Origin: Euclidia mi
Lineage: Eukaryota > Arthropoda > Insecta > Lepidoptera > Erebidae
Assembly: GCA_944739405.2 (NCBI GenBank)
Contig: OX123193.2
Location: 12,884,519-12,948,518 of the forward strand
Direction of reading: 5' to 3'
DNA length: 64,000 bases
Under the pieces are notes generated by a model. That model did not search any database, was not told the origin of the DNA, and saw only the letters and a program-made list of their open reading frames with translations. The first letter of the stretch is position 1; each line of letters begins with the position of its first letter. Shown one piece after another: positions 22,320 through 32,920 of the stretch. The position numbers and the translations under genes are program-made.

Positions 22320-25220
22320 TCAAGATAATTGTGATAAATAATGATTTGTAACCAGATTTTTAAATATAGGGAGTGAGTGAGCCCGTCTGATAGCTTCGGG
22401 TAACGCATTCCACAAACGTACAGCTTGCACTGTAAATGATTTTTGAAGGAAAACTGTAGAATGAGTAGGGACCTCTGATGATCTCAAGCACTTTGAATGA
22501 GTGTCATGTAGATATTCGAATCGTCGTTTTAGGTAAAAGGGGTACGAGGGATTGAAAAGTATATTATATAGAAGACAAAGGATGTGAGTATTCCGTCGAA
22601 GGCGCATTGGCAGACATTTGAGCTTGTTACGAAATTCAGTGATGTGGTCATATTTCCGTAAACCATATATGAACCTTATGCAGAAGTTTTGGAGGCGCTC
22701 AAGTTTATCTAGCTGGTTTTTTATTGAGATCTAGATAGCTGACATCGGCATAGTCAAGAATGGGAAGAAGAATAGATTGCACAAGTGCAATTTTAGTAGG
22801 TATGGGAAGGAAATAGCGTAACTTTCTCAGTGATGCAGCGGCAGCAAAAAGTCGTCGACTGCTATTTTGTAATTGGACAGTCCAAGATAACGTTTTATCC
22901 ATGTATATCCCCAGATTCTTCACTTCTTTACTGATAGGAATTGAAACACCACCAAAAGATATCTGGGGAAGCAATGACCACGGCACCTTTGACATCAATC
23001 TAGAACTGCCGACAATTATGATCTGGGTTTTCGTATGGTTAATCATAAGTCCGTACATTTTGGTCCAATTTGATATTATAGCCAGATCGTTATTAACTGT
23101 GGAAATAGCAGACGCCAAATTTTCACAGTCTGCTTGAGAGTAAATTTGCATATCATCAGCATAAAGATGGTAGGAAGAAGAAATATTATTGGATATAGAA
23201 TTAATAAAAATTGAGAAGAGCAAAGGAGATAAAACGCCGCCCTGTGGTACACCTGCAGAATTTTGGCACCATGAGGAAAAAGTTTCATCCAGATGGACAC
23301 GCTGCCGGCGACCAAATAGGTAACTACGAAACCAGTCAACTACTGATGGAGATATGTTGTGAGCTTAAAATGGCAAGGAGAACATCAAAGTCGACAGTAT
23401 TAAACGCATTGCTAAAATCTAGCAAACAGAGAATAGTGAACTTGCCACCATCCATACCTGATCTGATATCATCAGTTATATTGATTAGCGCAGTAGTGGT
23501 ACTATGACCCGTACGGAAACCAGATTGGAAGGGATTGAGGATGTTATATCGAGAGAGGAAAGAGTTAAGTTGGTTATGGATAAGACGTTCAAGGACTTTG
23601 GAAAGAAAAGGTAAGATGGATATAGGTCGATATTCAGAGAAGGATTCAGGATTAGATTTCTTGGGGAGAGGAACTAAGTGGGCATCTTTCCAAGATGGTG
23701 GAAACATGCCGCTAGAAATTGAATAATTTAGTATGTGGGAAATAATAGGAAGGATCTCATCAAGGATGGGGAGGATCATATTACGAGTAATACCATCGCT
23801 ACCAACTGCGTTAGACGTTATGGATAAAATGCTCTTCTCAACATCACATGCAGTAAACTGACTAAAGACAAAAGGAGGGTGATCAGGGGTTGAAAGCGAC
23901 GAAAGGTAATTTAAAGTATTAGTTTTTGTTGTCCCATCAAAAACGGATGAAGCTGAGAAGTGCTTGTTAAGCAAATTGATATTAATATTCAAGGATTTTG
24001 TATTCTGACTTTGCTTTCCAACCCCTAATGATCTAACGAATTTCCAGACTTTCGCTGGATCTCCGTTTTGAACAGAATTGTGGATATGCCGGCGTTGTGC
24101 ATCCCTACACACCCTATTGCAGTGATTTCTGATCTTTAAATACTTTTCTTTATTAAGCTCAGTGGGTTTAGACTTGTACTTAGATTTTGCAGCTGCTTTT
24201 TTCTGAATAAGTAAACTTATGTCTGTAGTAAGCCAAGGCGAAGGTGCATGTTTTATCTTAATGGCTCGAATAGGTGCAAGGACGTCATAGAGGTCAATAA
24301 TGTTCCTCTCAAACAACTGAACTTTGCAATCCAAAGATTGTGCATCAAATAACGGCTGCCAATTTATAGTTTTGGCGTCCTTACGCAAAAGATCGCTATC
24401 CATACTACTAAAATTGCGAAGCAAGAGAATTCTTCTTTTTGTAAGAGAGAAAAATGAGATCATGATAAGAAAATGCATCTGCATCAAATTGGCCGTGCTT
24501 AGCAACATGGCCAAGTGATGAGACGAAGATAAGGTCTAGAAGTGAGGGAGTAGAATTAGGAAAATTATGGGTGGCGTTGAGGGGAAGAATATGTAAATTA
24601 CTGGAAACCGAAATAGAATGAAGAGATGAGGAGCGTGAGTCGTTCTTAAGTAAACAAGTGTTAAAGTCACCCATAATTATAGTTTGACTGTAAGAAGGCG
24701 ACAAATTAAGTAAAAGATTTTCAAAGGAGGAAAAGAAGTCGATACGCAAAGAAGGACAGTAGTAAACACCAAGAAGAATTTTGGTGTGGTGTAGCTTAAC
24801 CTCTAAGAAAAGATGCTCACCAGCATTGGGTGGAGGCGGCTGTGCAGACATGCTTACCACAGTATAGTCAATATAAGAGCGGAGATAAATAGCAACACCC
24901 CCGCCACCACTACCAATTCGGTCATTCCTAATTAGCTGGAAGCCAGGTAAAGAATAAGAGGTGGAGGAAAGGCATGGCTTAAGCCATGATTCGGAGACAA
25001 GAATAACATGGATGTTCTTACAGTCGAAGTTTGCCAGCAAATCTGGGAAATGGGCTGGAATACTCTGTGCATTGATATGAATCACATTCAAATTACTGGG
25101 AACATCAGAGAAAGTAGCTTGCAGATTATCTGTTAGAGAAGGGACACTAACGAAACTATCATTGTCGGTACTCACTGAGAAAAAGTCATCACTGTCACTG
25201 TCAAAATCCATAAATAACAT
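22320..25220 (-). pseudogene. LINE ORF2: endonuclease and reverse transcriptase, frameshifted
   Basis: The endonuclease (24408-25220) has VIHINAQSIPAHF, the ILVSESWL box, GGGGVAIYLRS, IIMGDFNTCL and a final SYHDLIFL. The RT (23336-24514, continuing 22705-23339) has LPKKSNPESFSEYRPISIL, FQSGFRTGHSTTTALI, LLDFSNAFNTVDFD and YADDMQIY. The C-terminal tail (22320-22607) has AVRLWNALPEAI. Frame changes near 24450, 23337, 23200 and 22650 mean no full protein can be made. Confidence 0.85.
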
Positions 25221-25312
25221 ATAAAATAAAATATAAGTATAAATTATAAATATATATAATAATATAAATAATAAAAAAATATATAAAATTGAAAAAAAGT
25301 AAAAAGTATATC

Positions 25313-25400
25313 TGGCGAAAAGTGGGTGTAGAAATACACCTCTGCCTATCCCTTCGGGGATAAAAGGCGTGACGATATGTATGTATGTATGTATGTATAT
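25313..25400 (+). mobile_element. 3' end of a GTAT-tailed SINE
   Basis: Only the last 88 bp: a TGGCGAAAAGTGGGTGTAG block, CCCTTCGGGGATAAAAGGCG and a GTAT repeat. It sits between ORF1 and ORF2 of the LINE, so the inter-ORF gap is partly an insertion. Confidence 0.75.
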
Positions 25401-25957
25401 AAAATTAATAAAATGTATAAAACTAATTTAAAAAAATAATGCACAACTAGATAACACTATTCACCAAAGTGCACCTGCCAGTTACATTATTACTCAGTAC
25501 CACTTTAAATCAATATTTTAAAACAAAACCAAAAAAACCAATAAGCGTTATAAGAATAAATAAAATAAAGTACAAACCCAGGCAGGAAAGAAGAAGAACA
25601 GAAAACATTAAATATTATAAATATTACAGTTAGACGTTAACACAGATTGTAAAAACATTACTATGGCGTGTAACAATGGCCCAAATAGTTAATACGTTTT
25701 GAAGTGTATCCGAACATAAAACGTGAGGGCTGCTACTGTCATATTTGACACTTAGTCATGTAAATAGAAATAATTAAAATCAAAACAAGAAGAAGGTATC
25801 AGACAAAACAATGAAAATTAAACACAAATAAGTGAAAGTAATTTATAAGAGTTGTGTAGATACCGTCCTAGTACGAGAAGTAATGAAATATAGTTTGAGT
25901 AATATTTAGTCACCTACCTGGGTTTGAAAGTATTGAGAACGAAAAAAAGATGTTGCA

Positions 25958-26734
25958 CTATTTTTTAGTTGCTGCAGCTCTTCGAGTTTTAGCCGGCTCA
26001 TTCTTCAGAGCAGGGGGCTCTTGTTGCTGCTGATCTACTGCAGACAGATGGCAAAGGCTTTGCAAATCCGCCAAAGAATTGATGCGATGCCGCTCACCCT
26101 TTGCTCCGAGAACATAAACCACGCCTTCCCTAGTCCAGCACTTGGAGACTCCAAATTTCTCCCGAGCAGCAACATAGACGTCATGTTGGGCCTTCGTCAG
26201 GAATTCTGAAGCTGTGATACCGGAGCCCTTAAGTTTAGGTTTAGCAAACCACACCTTATCCCGGACCAAGACACTCTGAAACTTGACCAGTATTGGGCGA
26301 TGTCTGTTTGGAGCTGCGAGTCTTCCCATACGTTGGCAGCGCTTAATGCTACTTGGAGTGATGTCATTGAGCTTCAAGTGTGTTGTCAAAAAATCAGCAA
26401 CAGTCTGTGTAAGATCTTCTTTCTTATCTTCCTTCACACCGTGGAACAAAAGAATCTTACGGCGACCCCGCATTTCCAAACTGTCCAAACTGTGCATTAG
26501 CAACTGGACTTGTTGCTGCAGACCCTTTAATGCTTCAGTGACAAAACCGCGGAATGAAGCAAATTCTGATGCCAGACCAGCCATGCTTGAAGGAGGATTG
26601 GTGTTGTTTTGCAGCTTGTCCTCAAACTGCGACATCCTTTGATGAAACATGCTATTTAATTTTTGTATTGTGCTTTGTAATGACTCCATAGTATTATATG
26701 TGTACTGTGAATTTAAGGAGGAGATAACACTCAC
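25958..26734 (-). CDS. LINE ORF1 protein (coiled coil plus L1-ORF1-like fold)
   Basis: 258 residues, uninterrupted. ORF1 proteins coat the element RNA and chaperone priming. Residues about 15-85 look coiled-coil forming (Leu/Gln-rich, LQQQVQLLMHSLDSLE). Residues about 90-190 begin RRKILLFHGVKEDKKED and continue IKRCQRMGR and RPILVKFQSV, the pattern of the L1-type ORF1 RNA-recognition domain. The end is basic (KTRRAAATKK). The start is the first Met of the open frame; another Met lies 15 codons later. ORF2 of the same copy is dead. Confidence 0.75.
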   Translation of the reverse strand: MSVISSLNSQYTYNTMESLQSTIQKLNSMFHQRMSQFEDKLQNNTNPPSSMAGLASEFASFRGFVTEALKGLQQQVQLLMHSLDSLEMRGRRKILLFHGVKEDKKEDLTQTVADFLTTHLKLNDITPSSIKRCQRMGRLAAPNRHRPILVKFQSVLVRDKVWFAKPKLKGSGITASEFLTKAQHDVYVAAREKFGVSKCWTREGVVYVLGAKGERHRINSLADLQSLCHLSAVDQQQQEPPALKNEPAKTRRAAATKK

Positions 26735-26984
26735 TGGCAGGTAGCGTTATATTATAAACTAAATTAAATCATAAAATAACTGAATAATCAATTGAAATAA
26801 ATTATAATTAATTAAAAAGGAGGATTAAAAATTTTCACTGTTAAGGCCACAACGCAGAAAAAAGTATGAAATAAATAAAAGAGTAGTTAACACAAAACCA
26901 AGTAAATGAACGAAGTACCTAACACTAAAAAGTATGAAATAAAAATAATAAGAAAAAAAACAAAACGAAAAGGAAAACTTAAAA

Positions 26985-27578
26985 ATCGCACCAAAAATGT
27001 TTACTAGGTATTTAGTTTCTTTTTTAAAAAAAGAGAACCGCCTTCAAAAAATCGACCCACTGAAAAGTACGAAATAATTTTTACATACGCTAATACATAG
27101 TATATAACTTATACAAAATACTTAGTTTTTGAAGTCGGTGCCAAACCCCAAACCCTCTAAAAACCTATTGTTTGGCGTCATCCTTTCCAAACCAGCGCAT
27201 TCAATCTACATAGTACTTACAGCCCAAAATGAAGTATAATTATTTAATAATTAAGCATTTATTTAATACCTTTTATATATAAGTTGCTTTTTAGAGTATA
27301 TAGGAAGATTATTTTAAATTTTATTAATTCAGATATTTTTTGAGGCTTTATTGATTTGATAAATTATTCGTCATATTATTTTCTCTGTTTACCAGTATTC
27401 TTTTTTGTTTTTGATGGTTTGGCACCGACTTCAAAAACTATGTATTTTGTATAAGTTATATACTATGTATTAGCGTATGTAAAAATTATTTCGTACTTTT
27501 CAGTGGGTCGATTTTTTGAAGGCGGTTCTCTTTTTTTAAAAAAGAAACTAAATACCTAGTAAACATTTTTGGTGCGAT
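26985..27578. repeat. 163-bp-arm palindrome inside the PLE left arm
   Basis: Arms 26985-27147 and 27416-27578 are complementary almost throughout, from ATCGCACCAAAAATG to GAAGTCGGTGCCAAACC, with a 268-bp centre. It separates two parts of the PLE arm that are contiguous at 29800-29810. It is therefore best read as a fold-back element inserted there. GAAGTCGG also begins the repeats at 31240-31560. Confidence 0.8.
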
Positions 27579-27668
27579 ATAGGAATTTAAACTTTCGTGG
27601 TCATTTAAACTTGCTTTAAATTGTCTTTCGGGATATATACCACGTACCTTTGTTTGGAGTAACCGATA

Positions 27669-27698
27669 TTTCGGCACTGTTGCAAGCGCCATGTTCAC
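27669..27698 (-). ncRNA. hammerhead-like motif, PLE 3' arm (sense to the ORF)
   Basis: On the minus strand: CCGTGAACAT, a 6-bp stem GGCGCT/AGTGCC with loop TGCAAC, then GAAATATCGG. The mirror copy is at 29717-29746 on the plus strand. A diverged PLE at 33447-33476 has the same frame around an unrelated stem. Self-cleavage is not shown. Confidence 0.45.
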
Positions 27699-27731
27699 GG
27701 ATGTACTGAGGGTATTGCGGGTGGATGAATG

Positions 27732-29690
27732 TTACGAGCAAGTATAACGGTCTACCTTCTTTCTTACTCGTTTTTTGCGTACAACACCACTGCCACTGTT
27801 TTCACTATCGCACTGTACCCGATCACGACATACTACACTCACTACGTCAGCTCGCGGTTTGAGTTTTTCCGTTTCACGGGTTTTACATAGACGCACCACT
27901 GGATGCCAGATACTCGACAGTTGAAACCCATCCTCTCTATTGAAATTATTAAACTTTTTGATTTCAATAGCCTCCCTAACCATTCGAGGTATGTAGTGGC
28001 GTTCTGTCGAAAGCACCTGAGGGTTGTGTAACTCAATCCAGTGGTCGGTACCCGAGTCTAAAAGGTGTTGAGCTATGGCTGACTTATGTGGCTCGTTATT
28101 TTTGACTGCCCTGATGTGTTCCTTTATCCGGCAAGAGATGGTGCGTTTCGTTTGTCCTATATAGGAACTGCCACAGCTGCAGTCAACTTTGTATACACCT
28201 GGCTTTTCTAATGGAAGACTGTCTTTCGGCGTTCTTATATATTGAGACAGTTTCTTAAAAGGAGTGAAAATAGTCTTTACTGAAACTTTGTTAAGAATAT
28301 TGGCGATCTTATCTGTCACTCCTTTGACGTACGGTAAGTACGCTGGGTGTCGTTCAACCTTGAAGTCCAGGTGATTTTTAGTATGTCTGGGTGGTCTGAT
28401 TCGCCTACTGTATCCGTTTTTGTGTAGAACGTCGCTTAAATGCGAAAGTTCCTTACCCAAATGTTCATCGTCACACAAGCTGTATGCCCGGTCGGTAAGC
28501 GACGTTGTAACGGAATTCAGTTGACGTGGGTGATGATGTGAGTCGGCGTGTAGATAGCGATCTGTGTGTGTTGGCTTTCTGTATATAGAGTGGCTTAATG
28601 AACCGTCATCCCGTACGCCAATCATAACATCGAGGAACGCCATTCTTCTGTCCCTTTCGATTTCATAGGTAAAACTCATTTTACTGTGGATGCTGTTTAA
28701 ATGTGCCAAGTACTCTTGAACCATCTCTTCATCGCCTTCCATAACACAGAAAATGTCGTCTACGTACCGTTTCCAAATTTTTACACTTAATGGGGCAGTA
28801 GCAATGGCTTGGTTTTCAAAATGTTCCATCCATAGGTTGGCTACCACTGGAGCCACCGGGCTGCCCATCGCTACGCCATCAATTTGTAGGTAGTACTCAC
28901 CTCTGTATAAGAAGTAATTCGTGGTCAGGCAATGATGTACCAGGTCGGCATATACCTCAGCAATATGGTCCTCACTGATCCTACGTCTAATTACCTCCAT
29001 GCAGTCTGTTATAGGTACGTTTGTGAAAAGCGATTCTACGTCGAAACTGACCATCACTTCTTTATCACTAACGTTACTCTGCCGTAGAATCTCAATGAAA
29101 TGTCGGGAGTCTTTGACATACGATGTTGTTCTACCCACCAATGGTCGCAGGACCTTAGCTACATGTTTAGCTAGTTCATAAGTAGGTGAATCCACTTGAC
29201 TGACTATAGGCCGTAAGGGAACGTTGTTTTTGTGCACCTTTGGCAAACCATACAGTTTAGGGGGTAGAACATTACGTGGTCGCAATAAATGGGTCACCGT
29301 ATCTTCATCGATCGCGTGCTGGCACTCCTTGATCAGCCTTTGGGTACTACGGTTCAATCTAGCGGTCGGGTTATAATTTACCTTTTTATACGTGTTGACG
29401 TCACTTAGTAAATGACGCATTTTTTCGTCATATTCACTAACGTTAATGACTACCGTCACGTTACCTTTGTCAGCTTTTAGGACAAGTACGCTCTCATCTT
29501 CACGGAGTTCACGTAATGCGACACGTTCAGCCACGGTAGTGTTAGGCTGAGGAAGCTTTGCTCGACGTAAACAGACAGCAACGTCTTGTCGTAAAACTTC
29601 GGCCTCCTCGGACGGTATTTTATTCCGTCGGATAACGCAAAAAACGAGTAAGAAAGAAGGTAGACCGTTATACTTGCTCGAAACATTCAT
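27732..29690 (-). CDS. Penelope-like reverse transcriptase with GIY-YIG endonuclease, 652 aa
   Basis: An uninterrupted ORF. RT motifs: PPKLYGLPKVHK (143-154), LRPIVS (159-164), VSFDVESLFTNVP (214-226; catalytic Asp 217), GVAMGSPVAPVVANLWME (272-289) and the YVDD box (309-312). The endonuclease begins GVYKVDCSCGSSYIGQTKR (498-516), with an Arg near 521 and a conserved Glu near 573 in REAIEIKKFNN. The encoded protein would copy RNA primed at a nick made by the GIY-YIG domain. Odd point: the first 18 codons and the last 16 lie in the two inverted arms, so the N-terminus is an antisense copy of the C-terminal DNA and the true N-terminus is probably lost. Catalytic residues look intact, but independent activity is uncertain. 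Confidence 0.85.
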   Translation of the reverse strand: MNVSSKYNGLPSFLLVFCVIRRNKIPSEEAEVLRQDVAVCLRRAKLPQPNTTVAERVALRELREDESVLVLKADKGNVTVVINVSEYDEKMRHLLSDVNTYKKVNYNPTARLNRSTQRLIKECQHAIDEDTVTHLLRPRNVLPPKLYGLPKVHKNNVPLRPIVSQVDSPTYELAKHVAKVLRPLVGRTTSYVKDSRHFIEILRQSNVSDKEVMVSFDVESLFTNVPITDCMEVIRRRISEDHIAEVYADLVHHCLTTNYFLYRGEYYLQIDGVAMGSPVAPVVANLWMEHFENQAIATAPLSVKIWKRYVDDIFCVMEGDEEMVQEYLAHLNSIHSKMSFTYEIERDRRMAFLDVMIGVRDDGSLSHSIYRKPTHTDRYLHADSHHHPRQLNSVTTSLTDRAYSLCDDEHLGKELSHLSDVLHKNGYSRRIRPPRHTKNHLDFKVERHPAYLPYVKGVTDKIANILNKVSVKTIFTPFKKLSQYIRTPKDSLPLEKPGVYKVDCSCGSSYIGQTKRTISCRIKEHIRAVKNNEPHKSAIAQHLLDSGTDHWIELHNPQVLSTERHYIPRMVREAIEIKKFNNFNREDGFQLSSIWHPVVRLCKTRETEKLKPRADVVSVVCRDRVQCDSENSGSGVVRKKRVRKKVDRYTCS

Positions 29691-29716
29691 CCACCCGCAA
29701 TACCCTCAGTACATCC

Positions 29717-29746
29717 GTGAACATGGCGCTTGCAACAGTGCCGAAA
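29717..29746 (+). ncRNA. hammerhead-like motif, PLE 5' arm (antisense to the ORF)
   Basis: GTGAACA (29717-29723), T, a 6-bp stem with one G:T wobble around TGCAAC (29725-29742), then GAAA (29743-29746). It is flanked by CC on the left and TATCGG on the right. It is the inverted-arm copy of 27669-27698. Confidence 0.45.
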
Positions 29747-30159
29747 TATCGGTTACTCCAAACAAAGGTACGTGGTATATATCCCGAAAGACAATTTAAA
29801 GCAAATTTTTGGTGCGATTTTTAAGTTTTCCTTTTCGTTTTGTTTTTTTTCTTATTATTTTTATTTCATACTTTTTAGTGTTAGGTACTTCGTTCATTTA
29901 CTTGGTTTTGTGTTAACTACTCTTTTATTTATTTCATACTTTTAAGTGATAGGTACTCCATTTACTTTAAGTTTTGGGCTAATTAATAGTTTGTTTATAG
30001 TTAGATTCAATTATTTTAGTGATAAGTTTTCTGCTAGTATCAGTTTATTATCATGAATTTGACATAGGTACCTACTTTTATTCTGTGAGCCTATGGGCTT
30101 AGGCTTCATGCTGGAAGAGAGAGATGAGTCTAGGGAATCAGCCACATTCGGAAGTACGA

Positions 30160-30709
30160 TCCAAACAAATGCGGTGGACTTGTACATACTATTAAATTGG
30201 CTGTGAGCTCTCGTATTATGCTCCGGAGAAATATGCCAATAACGGATGGCTTAGCGAACGGGGCAAAGGGTGTTCCTAAAGGATTTAAATGGCCGGCACT
30301 AAGAAGAGATCAACTTGAGCCAGGTGAACTGCCTGATGACATTTTGATATTATTTGATGATCTATCAATAGCATTGCGTCTTAAAGATGATCATGGATAC
30401 ATTTCCATAGCTCCAGTGCCAGCGACCTATCAAGGCAATCGCGGTTATGGTGATATCGAGACGCGGATGTTGCCAGTCATATTGAGTTGGGCTGTGACGG
30501 TACACAAGTTGCAAGGATGTACACTTAGTTCCGCGGACTTAGGGCCTAAAAACTTTGCTATAGGCCAATGCTATGTTGCCTTGAGGCGGGTCAAATCCCT
30601 AAAAGGCATGGCTTTAAGTGATATTGACTCGAACAAATTACTCAACCAACCCCACGACAACAGAACCTTATCTGAAATGACAAGAATGAGAAATATGCGC
30701 TCGCATTAG
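30160..30709 (+). pseudogene. Helitron Rep-helicase C-terminal fragment (PIF1-like)
   Basis: The open text starts at about GGLVHTIKLAVSSRIMLRRN and runs to a natural-looking stop at 30709. It contains LANGAKGVPKG, then LSWAVTVHKLQGCTL (helicase motif V-like), GQCYVALRRVKSLKGMALSD (motif VI region) and NRTLSEMTRMR. This is the last part of the 5'-to-3' helicase that Helitrons use for rolling-circle transposition. The Rep nuclease and the Walker motifs are absent, so it is a 5'-truncated remnant. Confidence 0.8.
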
Positions 30710-30719
30710 ATTCTTTCAC

Positions 30720-30812
30720 CGACTTTGTTAATCGCAGAGACATAGACACGTACACATGTACACACACACACTCGTACAAACACACACACATAATACATAC
30801 AAACATAATAAG
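30720..30812. repeat. CA-rich microsatellite
   Basis: Runs of ACACACAC and CATA units between the helicase fragment and the SINE. Confidence 0.8.
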
Positions 30813-30823
30813 GACCAATATAT

Positions 30824-31212
30824 ACATACATACATATCGTCACGCGTTTTATCCCTGAAGGGGTAGGCAGAGGTGTATTTCTACACCCACTCTTCGCCAG
30901 ATATACTTTAGTCCCACGTAATAAGGGGTGAGCCTATTGCCGTACCGGGCACATTTCCAGACTCCGTGCTGCTACTGAGAATTTCGTGACAAAAAACCAA
31001 ATAACACTGCCCGACCCAGGAATCGAACCCGGGACCTCCCGATCCTACGCGCACATTTATGCCGCGAGACCAACGAGGCAGTCGTATATGGTTTGATGTC
31101 GAGTTTTCCGTCTCTACGCAAAGATGGTATTTGCATCGTGTTATCCCTTAGTCGCCTCTTACGACACCCACGGGAAGATAGGGGGTGGTGACACTTGTAT
31201 TCTATGCCGTCA
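30824..31212 (-). mobile_element. tRNA-derived SINE with GTAT tail
   Basis: On the minus strand the body contains a tRNA-like head: a GTTGGTCTCGCGGCAT A-box-like stretch and GGTTCGATTCCTGGG (B box). It ends with CCTACCCCTTCAGGG and a TATG repeat. The target duplication ACCAATATAT is seen at 30814-30823 and 31213-31222. A second copy lies at 62145-62549. The tRNA-like part is not a functional tRNA gene. Confidence 0.85.
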
Positions 31213-31222
31213 ACCAATATAT

Positions 31223-31567
31223 GTATACGGGTTAAACTGAGAACCTTCTTTTTTTGAAGTCGGTTAAAATACTAAAACTTTCTCCTAAGTGTAACAAATA
31301 CTTTTTTTCTGAAAACCGCATAAAAATCGGTTCAGCCAAACTCGAGTTAATCGGTGGCAAACTTACATATATACGGGTCAAACTCAGAACCTTCTTTTTT
31401 TGAAGTCGGTTAAAGGCTTAAAACCTTCTCCTAAGTGTAACAAATACTTTTCTGAAAACCGCATCAAAATCGGTTCAACCAAACGCGAGATAATCGCGGA
31501 CAAACATACATACATACATACATACAGGTCAAACTGAGAACCTCCTTTTTTTTGAAGTCGGTTAAAA
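31223..31567 (+). repeat. tandem repeats of about 150 bp (2.3 units)
   Basis: Each unit has GGTTAAACTGAGAACC or a close variant, TTTTTTTGAAGTCGGTTAAA, CTCCTAAGTGTAACAAATAC, AAACCGCAT and ATCGGTTCA, ending in CATACATA simple sequence. GAAGTCGGTT blocks are typical of a lepidopteran dispersed repeat. The family name is not assigned. Confidence 0.75.
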
Positions 31568-31964
31568 AAAGGTGCTGGTAAAAAGTTTAGAGTGAACTTT
31601 ATACTTTAAAAAAGACAGTTACAGTAGTTATTGCGTGAAAGAGTAACAAACATGCATATATCCATGCTTCCTAACAGAATTTTGCATTTTAATAATAGTA
31701 AGATAGTCATATGGCGCCAAAATAAGAGTAGAAAAGTAAAGAAAAAGGTTGCAATGCCACAATTGGTGCAGAATTATCACTTATAAACCTTTTCTCCATA
31801 CCTACTGACCACCGCAACCCAATTAAGGGATAGCAATATTACATAACTTTGACTAGTGTCAATATCTTCAAGGGTAGTTATTCCCCGTAACGAATGTAAA
31901 TGATCTTTGTGACAGCTGGTACTGACAGTTTAACGTGCTCTTTGAGGCACGATTACTAACAACT

Positions 31965-32150
31965 AGAGGATGTCAGCAGCTTTGCCCGCACTATTTTTTT
32001 ATGTTACTGTGACTTACCGATCTCGTGGTAATTACGGAAAATCCTTCCTCCATGCACCTTTACGGTCCCCAAGAAACAAACATGTGAAATTTCAGTTTCT
32101 TGCACCCTGTAGTTTCGGCAATGCTTTGTCATCAGTCAGTTAGTGACAGA
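31965..32150 (-). mobile_element. short Helitron-like dispersed repeat, within duplication copy 1
   Basis: The reverse complement of the 63104-63313 family: ACTAGAGGATGTCAGCAGC at one end, GAAATTTCAGTTTCTTGCAC inside. It is shared with copy 2 (53612-53815), so it predates the duplication. Confidence 0.65.
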
Positions 32151-32920
32151 ATATTTTTTTTCTTTTAAAAAGAAAATTCCGCACTAGGAATAAATCCTGT
32201 GCCGCGTGGGACTTTACAGACATACAACCAACGGACCCAATGAACACCCAGACTCGAAACAACAATTTATGGATCACACAAAGTGTTGTCTCGTGTATGA
32301 ATCGAACCCACAACACTCGGCGCAGCGACCGCTTAAGCCACTACGCCAACAGTGCAGAATTCTATTTACCTACATATTTAATACGCACAGAATTTTGTTT
32401 GTAGTGCATACCATAGTTTTGAACCCAATACCGTCCGTGTAGCAGTAAGTTCGGGTATTCACTAAATAAATACAACGTGTAACCGTAGTACCTAGATAAA
32501 CCTAGTAACCTTAATGCCATTGAACGTAATCGAGTAGGGCAGGCAAATCTCTTGCCCGTTCGTTTTCTCCTCTCACTAATTTATTTATTATTTATTTAAT
32601 ACTTTATTGTACACTTTTAAGAACATATGTATAAAAAATGTTATATTAAATAGAGTACAAAGGGCGACCTTATCGCTAACAGCGATTTCTACCAGGCAAC
32701 CTTTGGATGGAGATATTATTGGTAGGAAAGAAATGGTAGTTGTAAGTGTACCAGTAATAGATGATAATACTTTAAATATATACATTTATGTAATATTATA
32801 ATAATGTACTACACATATATAAATACTTATACATACAAAAATAAATACATACATGCATACATACATAAATACAACATACATACATACACATACATAAATA
32901 ATAGATAATACATAAAATAA

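Larger units (their letters stand above)
22081..26760 (-). mobile_element. nearly full-length two-ORF LINE (CR1/jockey group)
   Basis: Reading leftwards: ORF1 (25958-26734), a 0.74-kb inter-ORF stretch, ORF2 (22320-25220, broken) and a 3' UTR (22081-22319) ending in a GATA repeat. The 3' UTR has AACACTTTATTGTACACCAG and GGGCGGTCTTATCGC, matching the tail at 32589-32720. It inserted into duplication copy 1 directly after GGTATAAG. Confidence 0.85.
26868..29943 (-). mobile_element. Penelope-like element with inverted terminal arms
   Basis: One long ORF (27732-29690) lies between inverted arms. The inner arms 27611-27780 and 29635-29804 are about 170 bp and nearly identical. Outer arms 26868-26998 and 29805-29943 continue the same inverted repeat. 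A fold-back insertion (about 26999-27610) separates the inner and outer parts on the left. PLEs are known to carry terminal repeats in direct or inverted order. Both arms hold the hammerhead-like motif. Confidence 0.85.

Noticed and set aside
31030..31080. tRNA gene (B box and cloverleaf-like region)
   Set aside because: It is the head of a SINE repeated at 62345-62400, with SINE body and tail and a target duplication.
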